Positions 48,776 through 57,578 are shown, counted from the first letter of the stretch. The stretch is DNA of 64,000 nt from Lustribacter sp965277075 (GCA_965277075.1 OZ255707.1:3162001-3226000); one strand, 5' to 3'. Numbers and translations: made by a program. The notes: a model not told the origin generated them from the letters alone.

Positions 48776-50497
48776 ATGGAACATCGGCTTCGCGCGTCGC
48801 GCGCGATCTTGCGCACGCCTTCCGCGGAGGCTCCGCTGATGATCGGCGCATCGCTGATCCTCGTGTACTTGGCCGTGGTACCGGTGGCGACGATGCTCTA
48901 CGCGAGTTTCCAGCGCGGGTTTCTCAGCAACGACGCGCACTGGTCCTTCGCCAACTATGTTGCGCTCTTCGGAACGGCGACGTTCTACAAGCTTTTTGCG
49001 AACACGATGCTCTACGGCGCGGGCGTCGCCGTCATCGCGCTGGTCGCCGGATTCGGCCTGGCATTCCTGTACGCGCGCACCGATGCGCCGTTCAAGATCC
49101 TCGGCATCACGACCGCCCTCGTCCCGCTGATCATTCCCGGTATCTTGAATACCGTCGCGTGGCTGTTTCTCGCGTCGCCCCGTATCGGGCTCCTCAATAC
49201 GCTGACGGAATCGCTCGCGCACGTGCGGCCGTTCAACGTCTACTCCCTGCCCGGAATGATCTTCGTACAAGCGATGCACGTCGCACCGACGGCATTCATC
49301 ATGGCCGTCGCGACCTTCACATCGATGGACCCGTCGATGGAAGAAGCGGCGATCGCATCCGGCGCGCCGGGTCTAACAGCCTTTCGCCGCATTACGCTCG
49401 CGCTCGCGCGCCCGGCGATCGTCGCGGCCGGCCTCCTGGTGTTCATTCAATCGATCGCATCGTTCGAAGTCCCGCAGCTCATCGGCGTGCCGGCGAACGT
49501 CTCGGTGTTTACGACGCAGATTTACGGTGCGTTGCAAGCGTTTCCGCCGGATTACGGCGGCGCCGCTTCGATCGGCGGCGTCGTGCTGCTCGTCGCTGGC
49601 GTCGGCGTTGCGTTCGCAAACCGTCTGAACGCCGCCGGACGACACGCGACCGTTACCGGAAAGGCGTTTCGGCCACGGCGTATCGAGCTCGGCCGCGCGC
49701 GGCCGCTTGCCGGCGCAGCGATTCTGACGTTTTTCATCGTCGCCGTCGTGTTGCCGCTCGCCGTCGTCGTGTGGTCGTCGCTTCTGCCGGAATTCGAAGC
49801 GCCGTCGCTCGCCGCGCTGCACCATCTGAGTTTCGTGAACTACGCGCAGATGTGGACGTACCCGCTGATTCGCGAATCGCTCGTGAACAGTTTCATCACG
49901 TCGGTCAGCGCCGGGGCGATCGTGACCGTGCTAACCGCGATCGTCGCCTACGTCACGCTCAAGTCGCGCGTCCGCGGGGTCTGGCTGCTCGACATTCTCG
50001 TTTCGTTGCCGATTGCGGTGCCCAGCATTCTGATGGGCGTCGGCATCTTGTTCTGGTATCTCGTCGCCCCGTTGCCGTTCCATCTCTACGGCACGCTGAT
50101 GTTGTTGATCGTCGGCTTCGTGACCATCGGCATTCCGTACGGCATGCGCTACGCGACGACGGGCATCGCCCAGATTCGCGATGAGTTGGAAGAGGCCGCG
50201 GCGGTCAGCGGCGCCGACTGGCTGACGCGCTTCATCCGCATTTATGTGCCGCTCTTGATGCCCTCGCTGCTCGCCGGTTTTCTCACGACGGTCATCATCG
50301 CGTTTCGCGAAATCTCCGCGGCAATTTTCTTGTACTCGCAGGGAACCGAGGTGGTGGCGATCGCGATCTTCGATCTGTGGTCGAACGGTCAGTATCCGGC
50401 GATCGCAGCCCTCGGCTGCGTCCTGGTCGCGATCTTGCTCACGCTCGTCGCGATCGTCAGCAAACTCGGCGGAAAGATGGGGATCGCGCGTGTCTAA
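48776..50497 (+). CDS. ABC transporter permease, fused two-domain (FbpB/ThiP type)
   Basis: A 573-residue inner-membrane permease with twelve or so membrane segments and two binding-protein-dependent transport domains. Each domain has the EAA loop that docks to the ATPase: EEAAIASGAPGLTAFRRITL in the first and EEAAAVSGADWLTRFIRIYV in the second. Such duplicated permeases serve Fe(III), thiamine or phosphonate-type importers. The ATG at 48776 follows AAAGGATT. The matching ATPase and binding protein lie at 51956 and 53152, beyond two divergent cupin genes, so the transporter is split by an inserted pair. Confidence 0.9.
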   Translation: MEHRLRASRAILRTPSAEAPLMIGASLILVYLAVVPVATMLYASFQRGFLSNDAHWSFANYVALFGTATFYKLFANTMLYGAGVAVIALVAGFGLAFLYARTDAPFKILGITTALVPLIIPGILNTVAWLFLASPRIGLLNTLTESLAHVRPFNVYSLPGMIFVQAMHVAPTAFIMAVATFTSMDPSMEEAAIASGAPGLTAFRRITLALARPAIVAAGLLVFIQSIASFEVPQLIGVPANVSVFTTQIYGALQAFPPDYGGAASIGGVVLLVAGVGVAFANRLNAAGRHATVTGKAFRPRRIELGRARPLAGAAILTFFIVAVVLPLAVVVWSSLLPEFEAPSLAALHHLSFVNYAQMWTYPLIRESLVNSFITSVSAGAIVTVLTAIVAYVTLKSRVRGVWLLDILVSLPIAVPSILMGVGILFWYLVAPLPFHLYGTLMLLIVGFVTIGIPYGMRYATTGIAQIRDELEEAAAVSGADWLTRFIRIYVPLLMPSLLAGFLTTVIIAFREISAAIFLYSQGTEVVAIAIFDLWSNGQYPAIAALGCVLVAILLTLVAIVSKLGGKMGIARV

Positions 50498-50509
50498 AGC
50501 GCGATCCCC
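50479..50509. terminator. Stem-loop between convergent genes, probable bidirectional terminator
   Basis: A perfect 11-base inverted repeat (GGGGATCGCGC at 50479-50489, GCGCGATCCCC at 50499-50509) with a nine-base loop that contains the permease stop codon. It lies between the 3' ends of the permease and the convergent cupin gene. No T-run follows, so termination efficiency is uncertain. Confidence 0.6.
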
Positions 50510-50515
50510 CGACCG

Positions 50516-51124
50516 TCAGCGAATGGCCGGCGCGCCGATATAGCGCAGGATGATCTGGTCGTTCAGCTCGACGCCCGGTTCGTACTCGGGCGCGTTCTCG
50601 ATCTGTTCGAGGTCGCCGAGACCGCAGTACTTATAGATGCGGTTCGTCGCGCTCACGAGACGCGCCGGGCGCTCCGGATCCGCGTTGAAGTGCTGGCTGA
50701 TCGTATTGGGCGGAATGTAGATCATATCGCCCGCCTCCCACTCGAAGCGGCGCTCTTGGTCCTGCGGCTTCCAGTGATACGTATCGGTGATCTCGACGTC
50801 GCAGTCGACGTGCAGATCGTAGCCGCGGCCTTCGAGCACGTAGAGGCATTCTTCGGCGAGCTGCCGGTGTTTTCCGGAGCGGCTCCCCGGCGGAATGATC
50901 TGCATGTAAATGTCGACCGTCTCGACGCGCGCGTTCATCTTATCGTTGACGAGATGCTTGATCAAGCCGTGCGGCGACATCTCCCATGGCATGTCTTCGG
51001 GCGTGATGATCTTCTTGCGTTCGGCGTCGCGAATCGGCCGTTCTGCCGAGTCTTTAAGCGCTTCGGCGTAATACGGCGCGTTCTGCTTTCCGGCGCGCCA
51101 GTTACCGGCTTCTTGAAACGCCAT
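50516..51124 (-). CDS. Cupin domain protein
   Basis: A 202-residue protein with a single cupin beta-barrel. Motif 1 reads IIPPGSRSGKHRQLAEECLY with a histidine and a glutamate, followed by YVLEGRGYDLHVDCDVEITD. Motif 2 is WEAGDMIYIPPNTISQHFNA with the second metal histidine. The shape fits ring-cleaving or hydrolytic cupins, or a sensor. Its ATG overlaps the upstream cupin's stop by one base (TGATG), so both are made together; they may be subunits of one enzyme. The position inside an ABC importer cluster, next to a Rieske oxygenase, suggests catabolism of the imported compound. Confidence 0.8.
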   Translation of the reverse strand: MAFQEAGNWRAGKQNAPYYAEALKDSAERPIRDAERKKIITPEDMPWEMSPHGLIKHLVNDKMNARVETVDIYMQIIPPGSRSGKHRQLAEECLYVLEGRGYDLHVDCDVEITDTYHWKPQDQERRFEWEAGDMIYIPPNTISQHFNADPERPARLVSATNRIYKYCGLGDLEQIENAPEYEPGVELNDQIILRYIGAPAIR

Positions 51125-51738
51125 CAGTGCACGTGCGCGTGTTCGTGCGCATGGTCGTGGTCGTGATCATGATCGTGGTCGTGATCGGCCCAGGGCTGGT
51201 TGACGTCGGCGTCTTCACGCGGGACGAAATCGCCCTGCGTCGGGCTCGGCTCTTTCGGCCGTTCGGTGACGCGCTGCTGGAAGAGCATGTTCATGAACAT
51301 GTACATCGGTTTCGTCTTGATGACGAGCGCACGCGCCGGTTCGTTCTCGGACGCGTTGTTGTGCTGGTGTACGCAATTGTTGTGCACGATGGCGATGTCG
51401 CCGGCTTTCCAGTCGTACTTGATGCCGTCGTGAATCTCGTATCCGGTGCCGTCGAGAATGTAGAAAATCGCTTCGTTCACGTGCCCGTGCATCTGCGACT
51501 TCCCGCCGGGCGCGTACTCCTCGAGATGGATGTGCAGCGTCTGGCCGAGGCCGTCTTCGGGCTCCATGAAGTGTTTGGAGAACGCCTGCGGGCCCGACTG
51601 GAACGACACCGTTCCACCTTTTTGCACGCGCGGCAGTTCGCGCAATCGTTTGAGTTCGTGCTTGAGGCTGTACTCGCCGCTGATCTCACGGACGAAGACG
51701 CGCTTGTGGGTGGGATCGTAATGGGATTTGTTGCCCAT
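51124..51738 (-). CDS. Cupin domain protein with His/Asp-rich tail
   Basis: A 204-residue cupin starting at the ATG at 51738. Motif 1 is APGGKSQMHGHVNEAIFYIL (two histidines and a glutamate), motif 2 is WKAGDIAIVHNNCVHQHNNA. The C-terminus is a striking metal-binding tail of alternating His and Asp/Ala (DHDHDHDHDHDHAHEHAHVH), encoded by a GATCAT/GACCAC-type tandem. Such tails store or load transition metals, which would suit an iron- or nickel-dependent enzyme. Divergent from the ABC ATPase gene, with two palindromic elements between them, and coupled to the downstream cupin. Confidence 0.8.
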   Translation of the reverse strand: MGNKSHYDPTHKRVFVREISGEYSLKHELKRLRELPRVQKGGTVSFQSGPQAFSKHFMEPEDGLGQTLHIHLEEYAPGGKSQMHGHVNEAIFYILDGTGYEIHDGIKYDWKAGDIAIVHNNCVHQHNNASENEPARALVIKTKPMYMFMNMLFQQRVTERPKEPSPTQGDFVPREDADVNQPWADHDHDHDHDHDHAHEHAHVH

Positions 51739-51777
51739 CGGTCGACTCTCCCAACGGTTCGGCGGAGCCGAAATCGT

Positions 51778-51790
51778 TATATCGGATATA
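51778..51790. promoter_or_regulatory. Palindrome TATATC-G-GATATA, operator copy 1
   Basis: A 13-base palindrome followed by GTGAAT, 40 bases upstream of the cupin start (minus strand). An extended copy lies at 51854-51870, with centres 78 bases apart. Both sit in the shared region of divergent operons, as expected for operators of a dimeric regulator; the GntR protein at 55439 is a candidate. Confidence 0.5.
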
Positions 51791-51853
51791 GTGAATGTAG
51801 GTTTTCTTACTTCCGGCGAACCGCCGCGCCGCCCTCTTCGGTCTCCCCGAATA

Positions 51854-51870
51854 ACTATATCGGATATAGT
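51854..51870. promoter_or_regulatory. Palindrome ACTATATC-G-GATATAGT, operator copy 2
   Basis: A 17-base perfect palindrome around one central base, followed by GAATAG, about 86 bases upstream of the ABC ATPase start. In a GC-rich genome this AT-rich, repeated palindrome is unlikely to be chance. It shares TATAGTGAAT with copy 1 and with 47389-47398. Confidence 0.55.
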
Positions 51871-51955
51871 GAATAGAACAGGGAGAACGGACCTCCGCTG
51901 GAACTCGTTACCGTTCGTGAGAGCCCCGGCGAATGGTACAAGGGAACGATCTGCG

Positions 51956-53155
51956 ATGATAACGGCTACCGGCTTGGTCAAGCGCTTCGAGGCGAAAAAC
52001 GCCCGCAAACTCGCCGTCGCCGGCCTCAACTTCAGCGTACCCGCGGGGAAGCTCTTCACATTGCTTGGTCCCAGCGGTTGCGGGAAGACGACGACCTTGC
52101 GGATGATCGCGGGTCTCGAGCGGCCGAGCGAAGGGCGTTTGGAGATCGCCGGACAGGTCGTTTTCGACTCGGCCGCGGGCATCTACGTTCCGCCGAATAA
52201 GCGTCCGATCGGCATGGTCTTTCAGTCGTATGCGATTTGGCCGCACATGACCGTTGCCGAGAACGTCGCGTTTCCGCTCACCGTCGGCGACCGCAAGGCC
52301 TCCAAGAGCGATGCTCGCTCGCGGGCGCTCGCGATGCTCGACCTCGTCGGGTTGGCCGACGAAGCCGACCGGCCTGCCACGGCGATCTCGGGCGGCCAGC
52401 AGCAACGTGTCGCCCTCGCGCGGGCGCTCGTCCACGAGCCGAAAGTGCTGCTGTTGGACGAGCCGCTGAGCAACCTCGACGCCCAGCTGCGGGAACGGAT
52501 GCGCGAGGAAATTCGCCTCGTGCAGCAAGACCTCGGGATTACGGCCGTCTACGTGACGCACGATCAGGGCGAAGCGCTCGCGATCAGTGATTTGATCATG
52601 GTGATGGACAAGGGCGCGATCGTCGAAACCGGCGTGCCGCAGCAGATCTATCGCTACCCGCAAGCGGAGTTCACCGCGAACTTTATCGGCGTCGCGAACG
52701 CGATCGACGGCGTCGTCGTGAGTTCCGATGCGGCGGCCGTCGTCGTCCGGGCGCCGGCCGGGATCGTACGCGCCGCCCCGATCGTGGAACTGCGCGCGGG
52801 CGACGCCGTGCGGGCGTTCATCCGGCCCGAAAACATCGAACTCTCGCGAAAGCGCCACGGACCGGACGACTGGGAAGGCGTGGTCCGGTTCAGCATCTAC
52901 CAAGGCGACTGCTGGGATTATACGGTCGACGTGAACGGAACCGCCCTGCGCGTGCGCGTCCATAAGGAACGGGTCGGTCTCGGTCACGGCGACGTCGTGC
53001 ATCTGCGTCCGACCGCGTCGGAAGCCGTCATCATGCGCATGCAGGACGGCGTCGCGCACGCGTTCGCTCCCGCGCCGACGACGGCCGCAGATCATCTGCC
53101 GGCTTCGATTCCCCCGCCGCCGTTCGGGGCGATAAACATGAGAGGAAATGCATGA
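51956..53155 (+). CDS. ABC transporter ATP-binding protein (FbpC/PotA type)
   Basis: The 399-residue ATPase of a binding-protein-dependent importer. Walker A is LLGPSGCGKTTTLRMIAGLE, the Q-loop is VFQSYAIWPHMTVAENVAFP, the signature is ISGGQQQRVALARALVHEPK, Walker B is VLLLDEPLSNLDAQLRERMR, and the H-loop is YVTHDQGEALA. The C-terminal third carries a TOBE-type domain (FIRPENIELSRKRHGPDDWE, YQGDCWDYTVDVNGTALRVR). The ATG at 51956 gives MITATGLVKRF. Its stop overlaps the binding-protein start (ATGA). It pairs with the permease at 48776. Confidence 0.92.
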   Translation: MITATGLVKRFEAKNARKLAVAGLNFSVPAGKLFTLLGPSGCGKTTTLRMIAGLERPSEGRLEIAGQVVFDSAAGIYVPPNKRPIGMVFQSYAIWPHMTVAENVAFPLTVGDRKASKSDARSRALAMLDLVGLADEADRPATAISGGQQQRVALARALVHEPKVLLLDEPLSNLDAQLRERMREEIRLVQQDLGITAVYVTHDQGEALAISDLIMVMDKGAIVETGVPQQIYRYPQAEFTANFIGVANAIDGVVVSSDAAAVVVRAPAGIVRAAPIVELRAGDAVRAFIRPENIELSRKRHGPDDWEGVVRFSIYQGDCWDYTVDVNGTALRVRVHKERVGLGHGDVVHLRPTASEAVIMRMQDGVAHAFAPAPTTAADHLPASIPPPPFGAINMRGNA

Positions 53156-54180
53156 AGGGACGCTGGTTCGCGTCGATCGTCGGAATCGCCGCGCTGTGCG
53201 CCGCAATCGTGATCCCGGGCCGATCGATCGCGCTTGCCGCGACGGCGGACGACGCGAAGAAGGAGGGCGTCGTGGTGTGGTACGCCACGATGAACACCAA
53301 GGACATGGATCAGACCGCCGCCGAGTTCACGCGGACGCATCCCGCGATCAAAGTCGAATCGCTGCGTCTCGGAAGTTCGCAGCTGCCCGCGCGCATCGTG
53401 ACCGAACAACGCGGCGGCAAGTACAACGCCGACGTGATCTCGGGCGACGATTTTCAGTTCAGCCAGTTGCTCGGCGTCGGCGCGTTCGATAAATACGCGC
53501 AGCCCGAAGCGGCGATGTTCATCAAAGGCACGGTCGACCCGAACGGCTTCTGGACGAATCTGTATCAGAACACGACCGTCATCGCATGGAATCCGCAACG
53601 CCTCGCCGCCGATCATCTCAAACCGCCGGCGACGACGGCTGATTTCGGCAAGCCGGAGTGGAAGGGCAAGTTCGGGTTCGACACCGGTGCGCTCAACTGG
53701 TACATGGGTCTGCTGCAGCACGACAAAGCCGCCGGAGCGGACCTCGCAAAACGCGTAGCCGACAACGCACCGGTCAAGACGACCGGACACACGCAGACCG
53801 TCGAGTCGCTCGAGACCGGCGAGTTCGACGCGACGCCGACGGCGTACGGGTATCTCGCCTATGCCGAAAAGAAGTCCGGCAAGCCGGTCGACTTCGTGAA
53901 TCCGACGCCGACCCTCGTGACGCTCAACCCCGTCGGGTTAGCGAAGAACGCGCCTCATCCGAACGCTGCGCGCGTTTTCATCGACTGGCTGACGTCCAAA
54001 GAAGGTCAGACGTTCATCGTCGAGCGCGGCGGCGGCGAAGTGTCTTCGCGCAACGACGTCAAGAACAATCCGGCGGTCTTCGACGGCAAGCATCCGTATC
54101 TGATTCTCGACGCACCGACGTCCGCGCAGTATAACGATATGGAACACCAATTCCGCACGCTCTTCGGCCTTCCGGGCTGA
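53152..54180 (+). CDS. Extracellular solute-binding protein (Fe(III)/AfuA-like family)
   Basis: A 342-residue periplasmic binding protein. The signal peptide (SIVGIAALCAAIVIPGRSIA, cleavage near ALA-ATA) is followed by the type-2 fold: VVWYATMNTKDMDQTAAEFT, LGSSQLPARIVTEQRGGKYN, VIAWNPQRLAADHLKPPATT. It ends FVNPTPTLVTLNPVGLAKNA and AARVFIDWLTSKEGQTFIVE. The family includes ferric-iron, thiamine and phosphonoacetate-type ligands; here the neighbours point to an organic anion. Coupled to the ATPase upstream and followed 15 bases later by a Rieske oxygenase. Confidence 0.9.
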   Translation: MKGRWFASIVGIAALCAAIVIPGRSIALAATADDAKKEGVVVWYATMNTKDMDQTAAEFTRTHPAIKVESLRLGSSQLPARIVTEQRGGKYNADVISGDDFQFSQLLGVGAFDKYAQPEAAMFIKGTVDPNGFWTNLYQNTTVIAWNPQRLAADHLKPPATTADFGKPEWKGKFGFDTGALNWYMGLLQHDKAAGADLAKRVADNAPVKTTGHTQTVESLETGEFDATPTAYGYLAYAEKKSGKPVDFVNPTPTLVTLNPVGLAKNAPHPNAARVFIDWLTSKEGQTFIVERGGGEVSSRNDVKNNPAVFDGKHPYLILDAPTSAQYNDMEHQFRTLFGLPG

Positions 54181-54195
54181 GAAAGAAACGACGAC

Positions 54196-55467
54196 GTGCT
54201 CAAGCCTGAAGACAACGCGCGCATTTCGCAAGTGGCCGGCGGAACGCCGATGGGCGAACTCCAGCGGCGGTATTGGATGCCGTTCGGTCTTTCCAGCGAG
54301 TTACCCGAGCCGGACGGAGCGCCGATTCGTGTCCGTGTTCTCGGCGAAGACCTCGTTGCGTTTCGCGACACCAACGGCGATGTCGGGCTCATGGACGCGT
54401 TCTGTCCGCACCGCCGCGCGCCGATGTTCTTCGGTCGTAACGAAGAATGCGGCTTGCGCTGCGTGTATCACGGCTGGAAGTTCGATCGCGACGGCACCTG
54501 CGTCGACATGCCGTCCGAACCGGCCGATTCGCTCTTTAAAACGAAAGTGACGATCACGACCTACCCGACGTGGGAAGGCGGCGGCTTGATGTGGACCTAC
54601 ATGGGGCCGGCCGAGCACAAGCCGCCCGTACCGGACTACGAATTCACGCGCGCGCCCGCGACGCATCGTCACGCCTCGAAGACGTTCGAGGAGTGCAATT
54701 GGCTGCAGGCGCTCGAGGGCGGTCTCGATACGTCGCACAGTTCGTTCGCGCACAACCTCGACATTCACGACAAGAGTTATCTGCGCAGTCAGGACACGGC
54801 GCCGCGGCTTGAAGTGTACCGGACGGATTACGGCTATACGTATGCCGGCATTCGCACCCTCGGCGAGGGCAGCTACGTGCGGGCGTATCACTACGTGATG
54901 CCGGCGCAGCAAATGCGGGGACGCGTGACGTCGCGCAAGGGTGGTAAGGTCGATCCGCATCCCACGATCAACGGCCATATCTGGGTACCGATCGATGATA
55001 CCCATACGTGGGTGTTCAACTGGATGTACTCGTACTCGCCGGACATTCCGATCGAAGAACAGTACGCGCTCGATCTCGAGAAGCAATACGGCCGCGGCGA
55101 AGACGACTTGATTCCCGGCACGTATCAACTCAAGAAGAACCTGCGCAACGACTACATGATCGACCGCGGGCTGCAGAAGAACAAAACGTTTACCGGCATC
55201 GACGGCGTCAACACGCAAGATATGGCGTTGCAAGAAGGTATGGGCGGTGTGGTCGACCGCTCGAAAGAACATCTCGGGACGAGCGACCGTGCGATCATCG
55301 TTATGCGCCAGCTCTTGATGGAGGCGATGGACGATCTCGAAGCCGGTAAGCCGATTCGCGCGATCGACCCCGCGACCTACACGAACGTCCGCGCCGTCGA
55401 CCTGGTGATTCCGCCGGCTCCCGATTGGCGTGAAGCGCTCAAGGACGAACTCGTCGCGAAATTCTAA
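54196..55467 (+). CDS. Rieske [2Fe-2S] aromatic ring-hydroxylating oxygenase, alpha subunit
   Basis: A 423-residue oxygenase component. The Rieske cluster site is CPHRRAPMFFGRNEECGLRC followed by VYHGWKFDRDG (CxH...CxxH). The C-terminal catalytic domain has CNWLQALEGGLDTSHSSFAH, with the histidine/aspartate ligands of the mononuclear iron, in the group that includes phthalate and other carboxylated-aromatic dioxygenases/demethylases. GTG 54196 is the start, 15 bases after the binding protein. Importer, Rieske oxygenase, cupins and an FAH enzyme together make an uptake-and-degradation set for an aromatic or ether-linked substrate. Its 3' end overlaps the GntR gene by 29 bases. No reductase subunit is adjacent. 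Confidence 0.9.
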   Translation: MLKPEDNARISQVAGGTPMGELQRRYWMPFGLSSELPEPDGAPIRVRVLGEDLVAFRDTNGDVGLMDAFCPHRRAPMFFGRNEECGLRCVYHGWKFDRDGTCVDMPSEPADSLFKTKVTITTYPTWEGGGLMWTYMGPAEHKPPVPDYEFTRAPATHRHASKTFEECNWLQALEGGLDTSHSSFAHNLDIHDKSYLRSQDTAPRLEVYRTDYGYTYAGIRTLGEGSYVRAYHYVMPAQQMRGRVTSRKGGKVDPHPTINGHIWVPIDDTHTWVFNWMYSYSPDIPIEEQYALDLEKQYGRGEDDLIPGTYQLKKNLRNDYMIDRGLQKNKTFTGIDGVNTQDMALQEGMGGVVDRSKEHLGTSDRAIIVMRQLLMEAMDDLEAGKPIRAIDPATYTNVRAVDLVIPPAPDWREALKDELVAKF

Positions 55468-56212
55468 ATCGCCGGCTGCGGCCCGGTGCGACGGCGTCCT
55501 CGTCCGCGTCGGCCGCGATTCGTAACGGTTTATCGTTCACCGGCGCAAAGAACGCTTCGTGCGCTGCCACGGCCGAACGTGCGCGTTCGACCGAGCCGGA
55601 CGCGATCGCCTCGACGAGTTCGGTGTGCGCCGTGAAGTTTTCTTCGGCGTGCGCCGACCGGAAGCGATCCGGCATTACGAACCCGGGCTGCGGCTCGTTC
55701 GCGTCGAGCAGCGTGATGTAGAGGTTCGCGAGCACCCGGTTTCGGCAGCACTCCGCGATACGCCGGTGCAACCGCCAATTCTGGTGGAGGTAGGCTGCCG
55801 CATCTGCCGTCGCCTCCGCCATCCCGTTGAGGATGCGCCGCAGGTCGGTGATGTCGGCGCGCGTGCGAGAGCGAGCCGCGTCGACGCTGACCGCTTCCTC
55901 GAGCGCATGTCGAACTTCGGCGCACTCACGCAGCGAACCGGGTTCCGGGAAGTTCGAGAGCAGCCGCTGCAGCCGCTCGCTCGATGACGGCATCGTCGCG
56001 AACAGGCCGCCGCCCGGCCCGGTGCGCGACGTGACGTAGCCGCGTTCCTGGAGAATCCGCAACGTCTCGTTGAGCGTGCCGTACGCGACGTCGTACCGCC
56101 GCCGCAAATCGTCTTTGGTGCCGAGCCAATGGCCGCTCGTGATGTCACCGGAAACGATCGCCGCTTCGATTTCGTCCGCGAGGTTGGACGCGGTGCTCGT
56201 CATTGATCGCAC
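55439..56212 (-). CDS. GntR/FadR-family transcriptional regulator
   Basis: A 257-residue regulator. Residues 5-75 are the GntR winged helix (LADEIEAAIVSGDITSGHWL, LGTKDDLRRRYDVAYGTLNE, LRILQERGYVTSRTGPGGGL). Residues 90-235 are the FCD/FadR-type all-helical effector domain (LRECAEVRHALEEAVSVDAA, WRLHRRIAECCRNRVLANLY with metal-binding histidines, then FTAHTELVEAIASG). It probably senses a carboxylic acid from the pathway encoded next door and may bind the palindromes at 51778-51870. Convergent with the Rieske gene by a 29-base overlap. Confidence 0.88.
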   Translation of the reverse strand: MRSMTSTASNLADEIEAAIVSGDITSGHWLGTKDDLRRRYDVAYGTLNETLRILQERGYVTSRTGPGGGLFATMPSSSERLQRLLSNFPEPGSLRECAEVRHALEEAVSVDAARSRTRADITDLRRILNGMAEATADAAAYLHQNWRLHRRIAECCRNRVLANLYITLLDANEPQPGFVMPDRFRSAHAEENFTAHTELVEAIASGSVERARSAVAAHEAFFAPVNDKPLRIAADADEDAVAPGRSRRFRISRRVRP

Positions 56213-56360
56213 CGTTCACCGGATCGGCAGCCGTGCCCGCTATTCGATGCAATGATTATGGAACAAGCAAGCGTGGCCCAGTAAGGCGTTCGCTCGCATC
56301 CGCAGAATGCGAAGAAATATCCACCGCCCTTCCGGCTTGCAATCTTCACGGAGATGCTCA

Positions 56361-57545
56361 ATGCTATTTCGCTCTTTGCTGGCGTCTGCTCTGACGGTCG
56401 CCGTTTCTGTCGTCCCGCTCGCGGTCGGCGCGGCCGACTCCGGCCCCCCGATCAAGATTCCGGTCATTCTGGCCCTCACCGGATCCGGTGCCTTCGTCGG
56501 GCGCGAAGACCAGCAGTCGATGCAGCTCGTCCAGAAGCTCGTGAACGCCAAGGGCGGCATCGCCGGCCACCCCGTGCAGTTCGAGTTCCTGGACGACGCC
56601 TCGAATCCGCAGGCAGGGGTTCAACTGGCGAACCAAGTCATCGCAACGAAGGCGCCGATCTTCTTCGGAGCCAGTCTCACGCAGCAGTGTGCGGCGATTG
56701 TTCCGATCGTGCGCGAGAATGGACCCGCCGATTTCTGTCTGAGTCCCGGGCTGCAGCCGGCCGCCGGCGGTTGGGTGTGGTCGTCGAGCGTCAGCCTCAA
56801 AGACTATGCCGTTGCGCTCTTCCGGTATTTCCGTACGCGCGGCATCACCAGGCTGGCCGTTCTCTCGTCGACGGACGCGACGGGCCAGGAGATCGACCGC
56901 GATTACGACTATGCCAAGTCTCTACCCGAGAACAAGGACATGCAGATCGTCGCGCGCGAGCACTTTTCGTTGCCCGACGTGAGCGTGACGGCTCAGATCG
57001 CGCGGATCAAGGCTGCGAACCCACAGGCCGTTTTAACCTGGACGATCGGTCCGGCCTTCGGAACGGAGCTGCATGGTATCGCCGACGTCGGCCTCGACGT
57101 GCCGGTTCTCGCTGCCAACGGTGACCTCGTAAAGGCGCAGCTCGCCCAGTACAAGGCGATCATTCCCAAGGAGCTGATCTTCACCGACGTGCTCGTCGAC
57201 GCGCACCAAAATCTGGCCAGCGGCCCGATCAAGGCCGCACAGAACGTCTTCTTCGATGCCTTCAAGTCGATCGGTGTCGTCCCGGACTTCCCCCACACCC
57301 TGGGCTGGGATCCGGCGATGATCGTCGTGGACGGCTACAAGAAACTCGGCCCGGCGGCCACCGCCCAGCAATTCCGCGAGTACATCAACACGCTCCACGG
57401 CTATGCCGGCATCAACGGAATATACGACTTTCGCGACGGCAGCCAGCACGGCGTCGGCCAAAACGCGATCGTGATGGTCCGTTACGAAGCTGCGACCGGC
57501 CAGATCACGCCGATCAGCAAGCGCGGGGGGACGGCTCTCAAGTAG
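56361..57545 (+). CDS. Branched-chain amino acid-type ABC substrate-binding protein (Peripla_BP_6)
   Basis: A 394-residue periplasmic binding protein of the LivJ/LivK-like family, which also binds aromatic acids and amides. The signal peptide (LFRSLLASALTVAVSVVPLA, cleavage near GAA-DS) is followed by IPVILALTGSGAFVGREDQQ, LVNAKGGIAGHPVQFEFLDD and QVIATKAPIFFGASLTQQCA. The C-terminal lobe has FPHTLGWDPAMIVVDGYKKL and GINGIYDFRDGSQHGV. ATG 56361 follows GGAGATGCTCA. No permeases or ATPases for it are in the window. It is divergent from the GntR gene, which may regulate it. Confidence 0.9.
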   Translation: MLFRSLLASALTVAVSVVPLAVGAADSGPPIKIPVILALTGSGAFVGREDQQSMQLVQKLVNAKGGIAGHPVQFEFLDDASNPQAGVQLANQVIATKAPIFFGASLTQQCAAIVPIVRENGPADFCLSPGLQPAAGGWVWSSSVSLKDYAVALFRYFRTRGITRLAVLSSTDATGQEIDRDYDYAKSLPENKDMQIVAREHFSLPDVSVTAQIARIKAANPQAVLTWTIGPAFGTELHGIADVGLDVPVLAANGDLVKAQLAQYKAIIPKELIFTDVLVDAHQNLASGPIKAAQNVFFDAFKSIGVVPDFPHTLGWDPAMIVVDGYKKLGPAATAQQFREYINTLHGYAGINGIYDFRDGSQHGVGQNAIVMVRYEAATGQITPISKRGGTALK

Positions 57546-57578
57546 AATTGCCATTGTACGCATATGCACGTTGTGATC

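Noticed and set aside
51770..51870. Possible insertion-sequence ends around the AT-rich palindromes
   Set aside because: Both copies are in one promoter, no transposase is nearby and no target duplication is visible; an operator explains them better.
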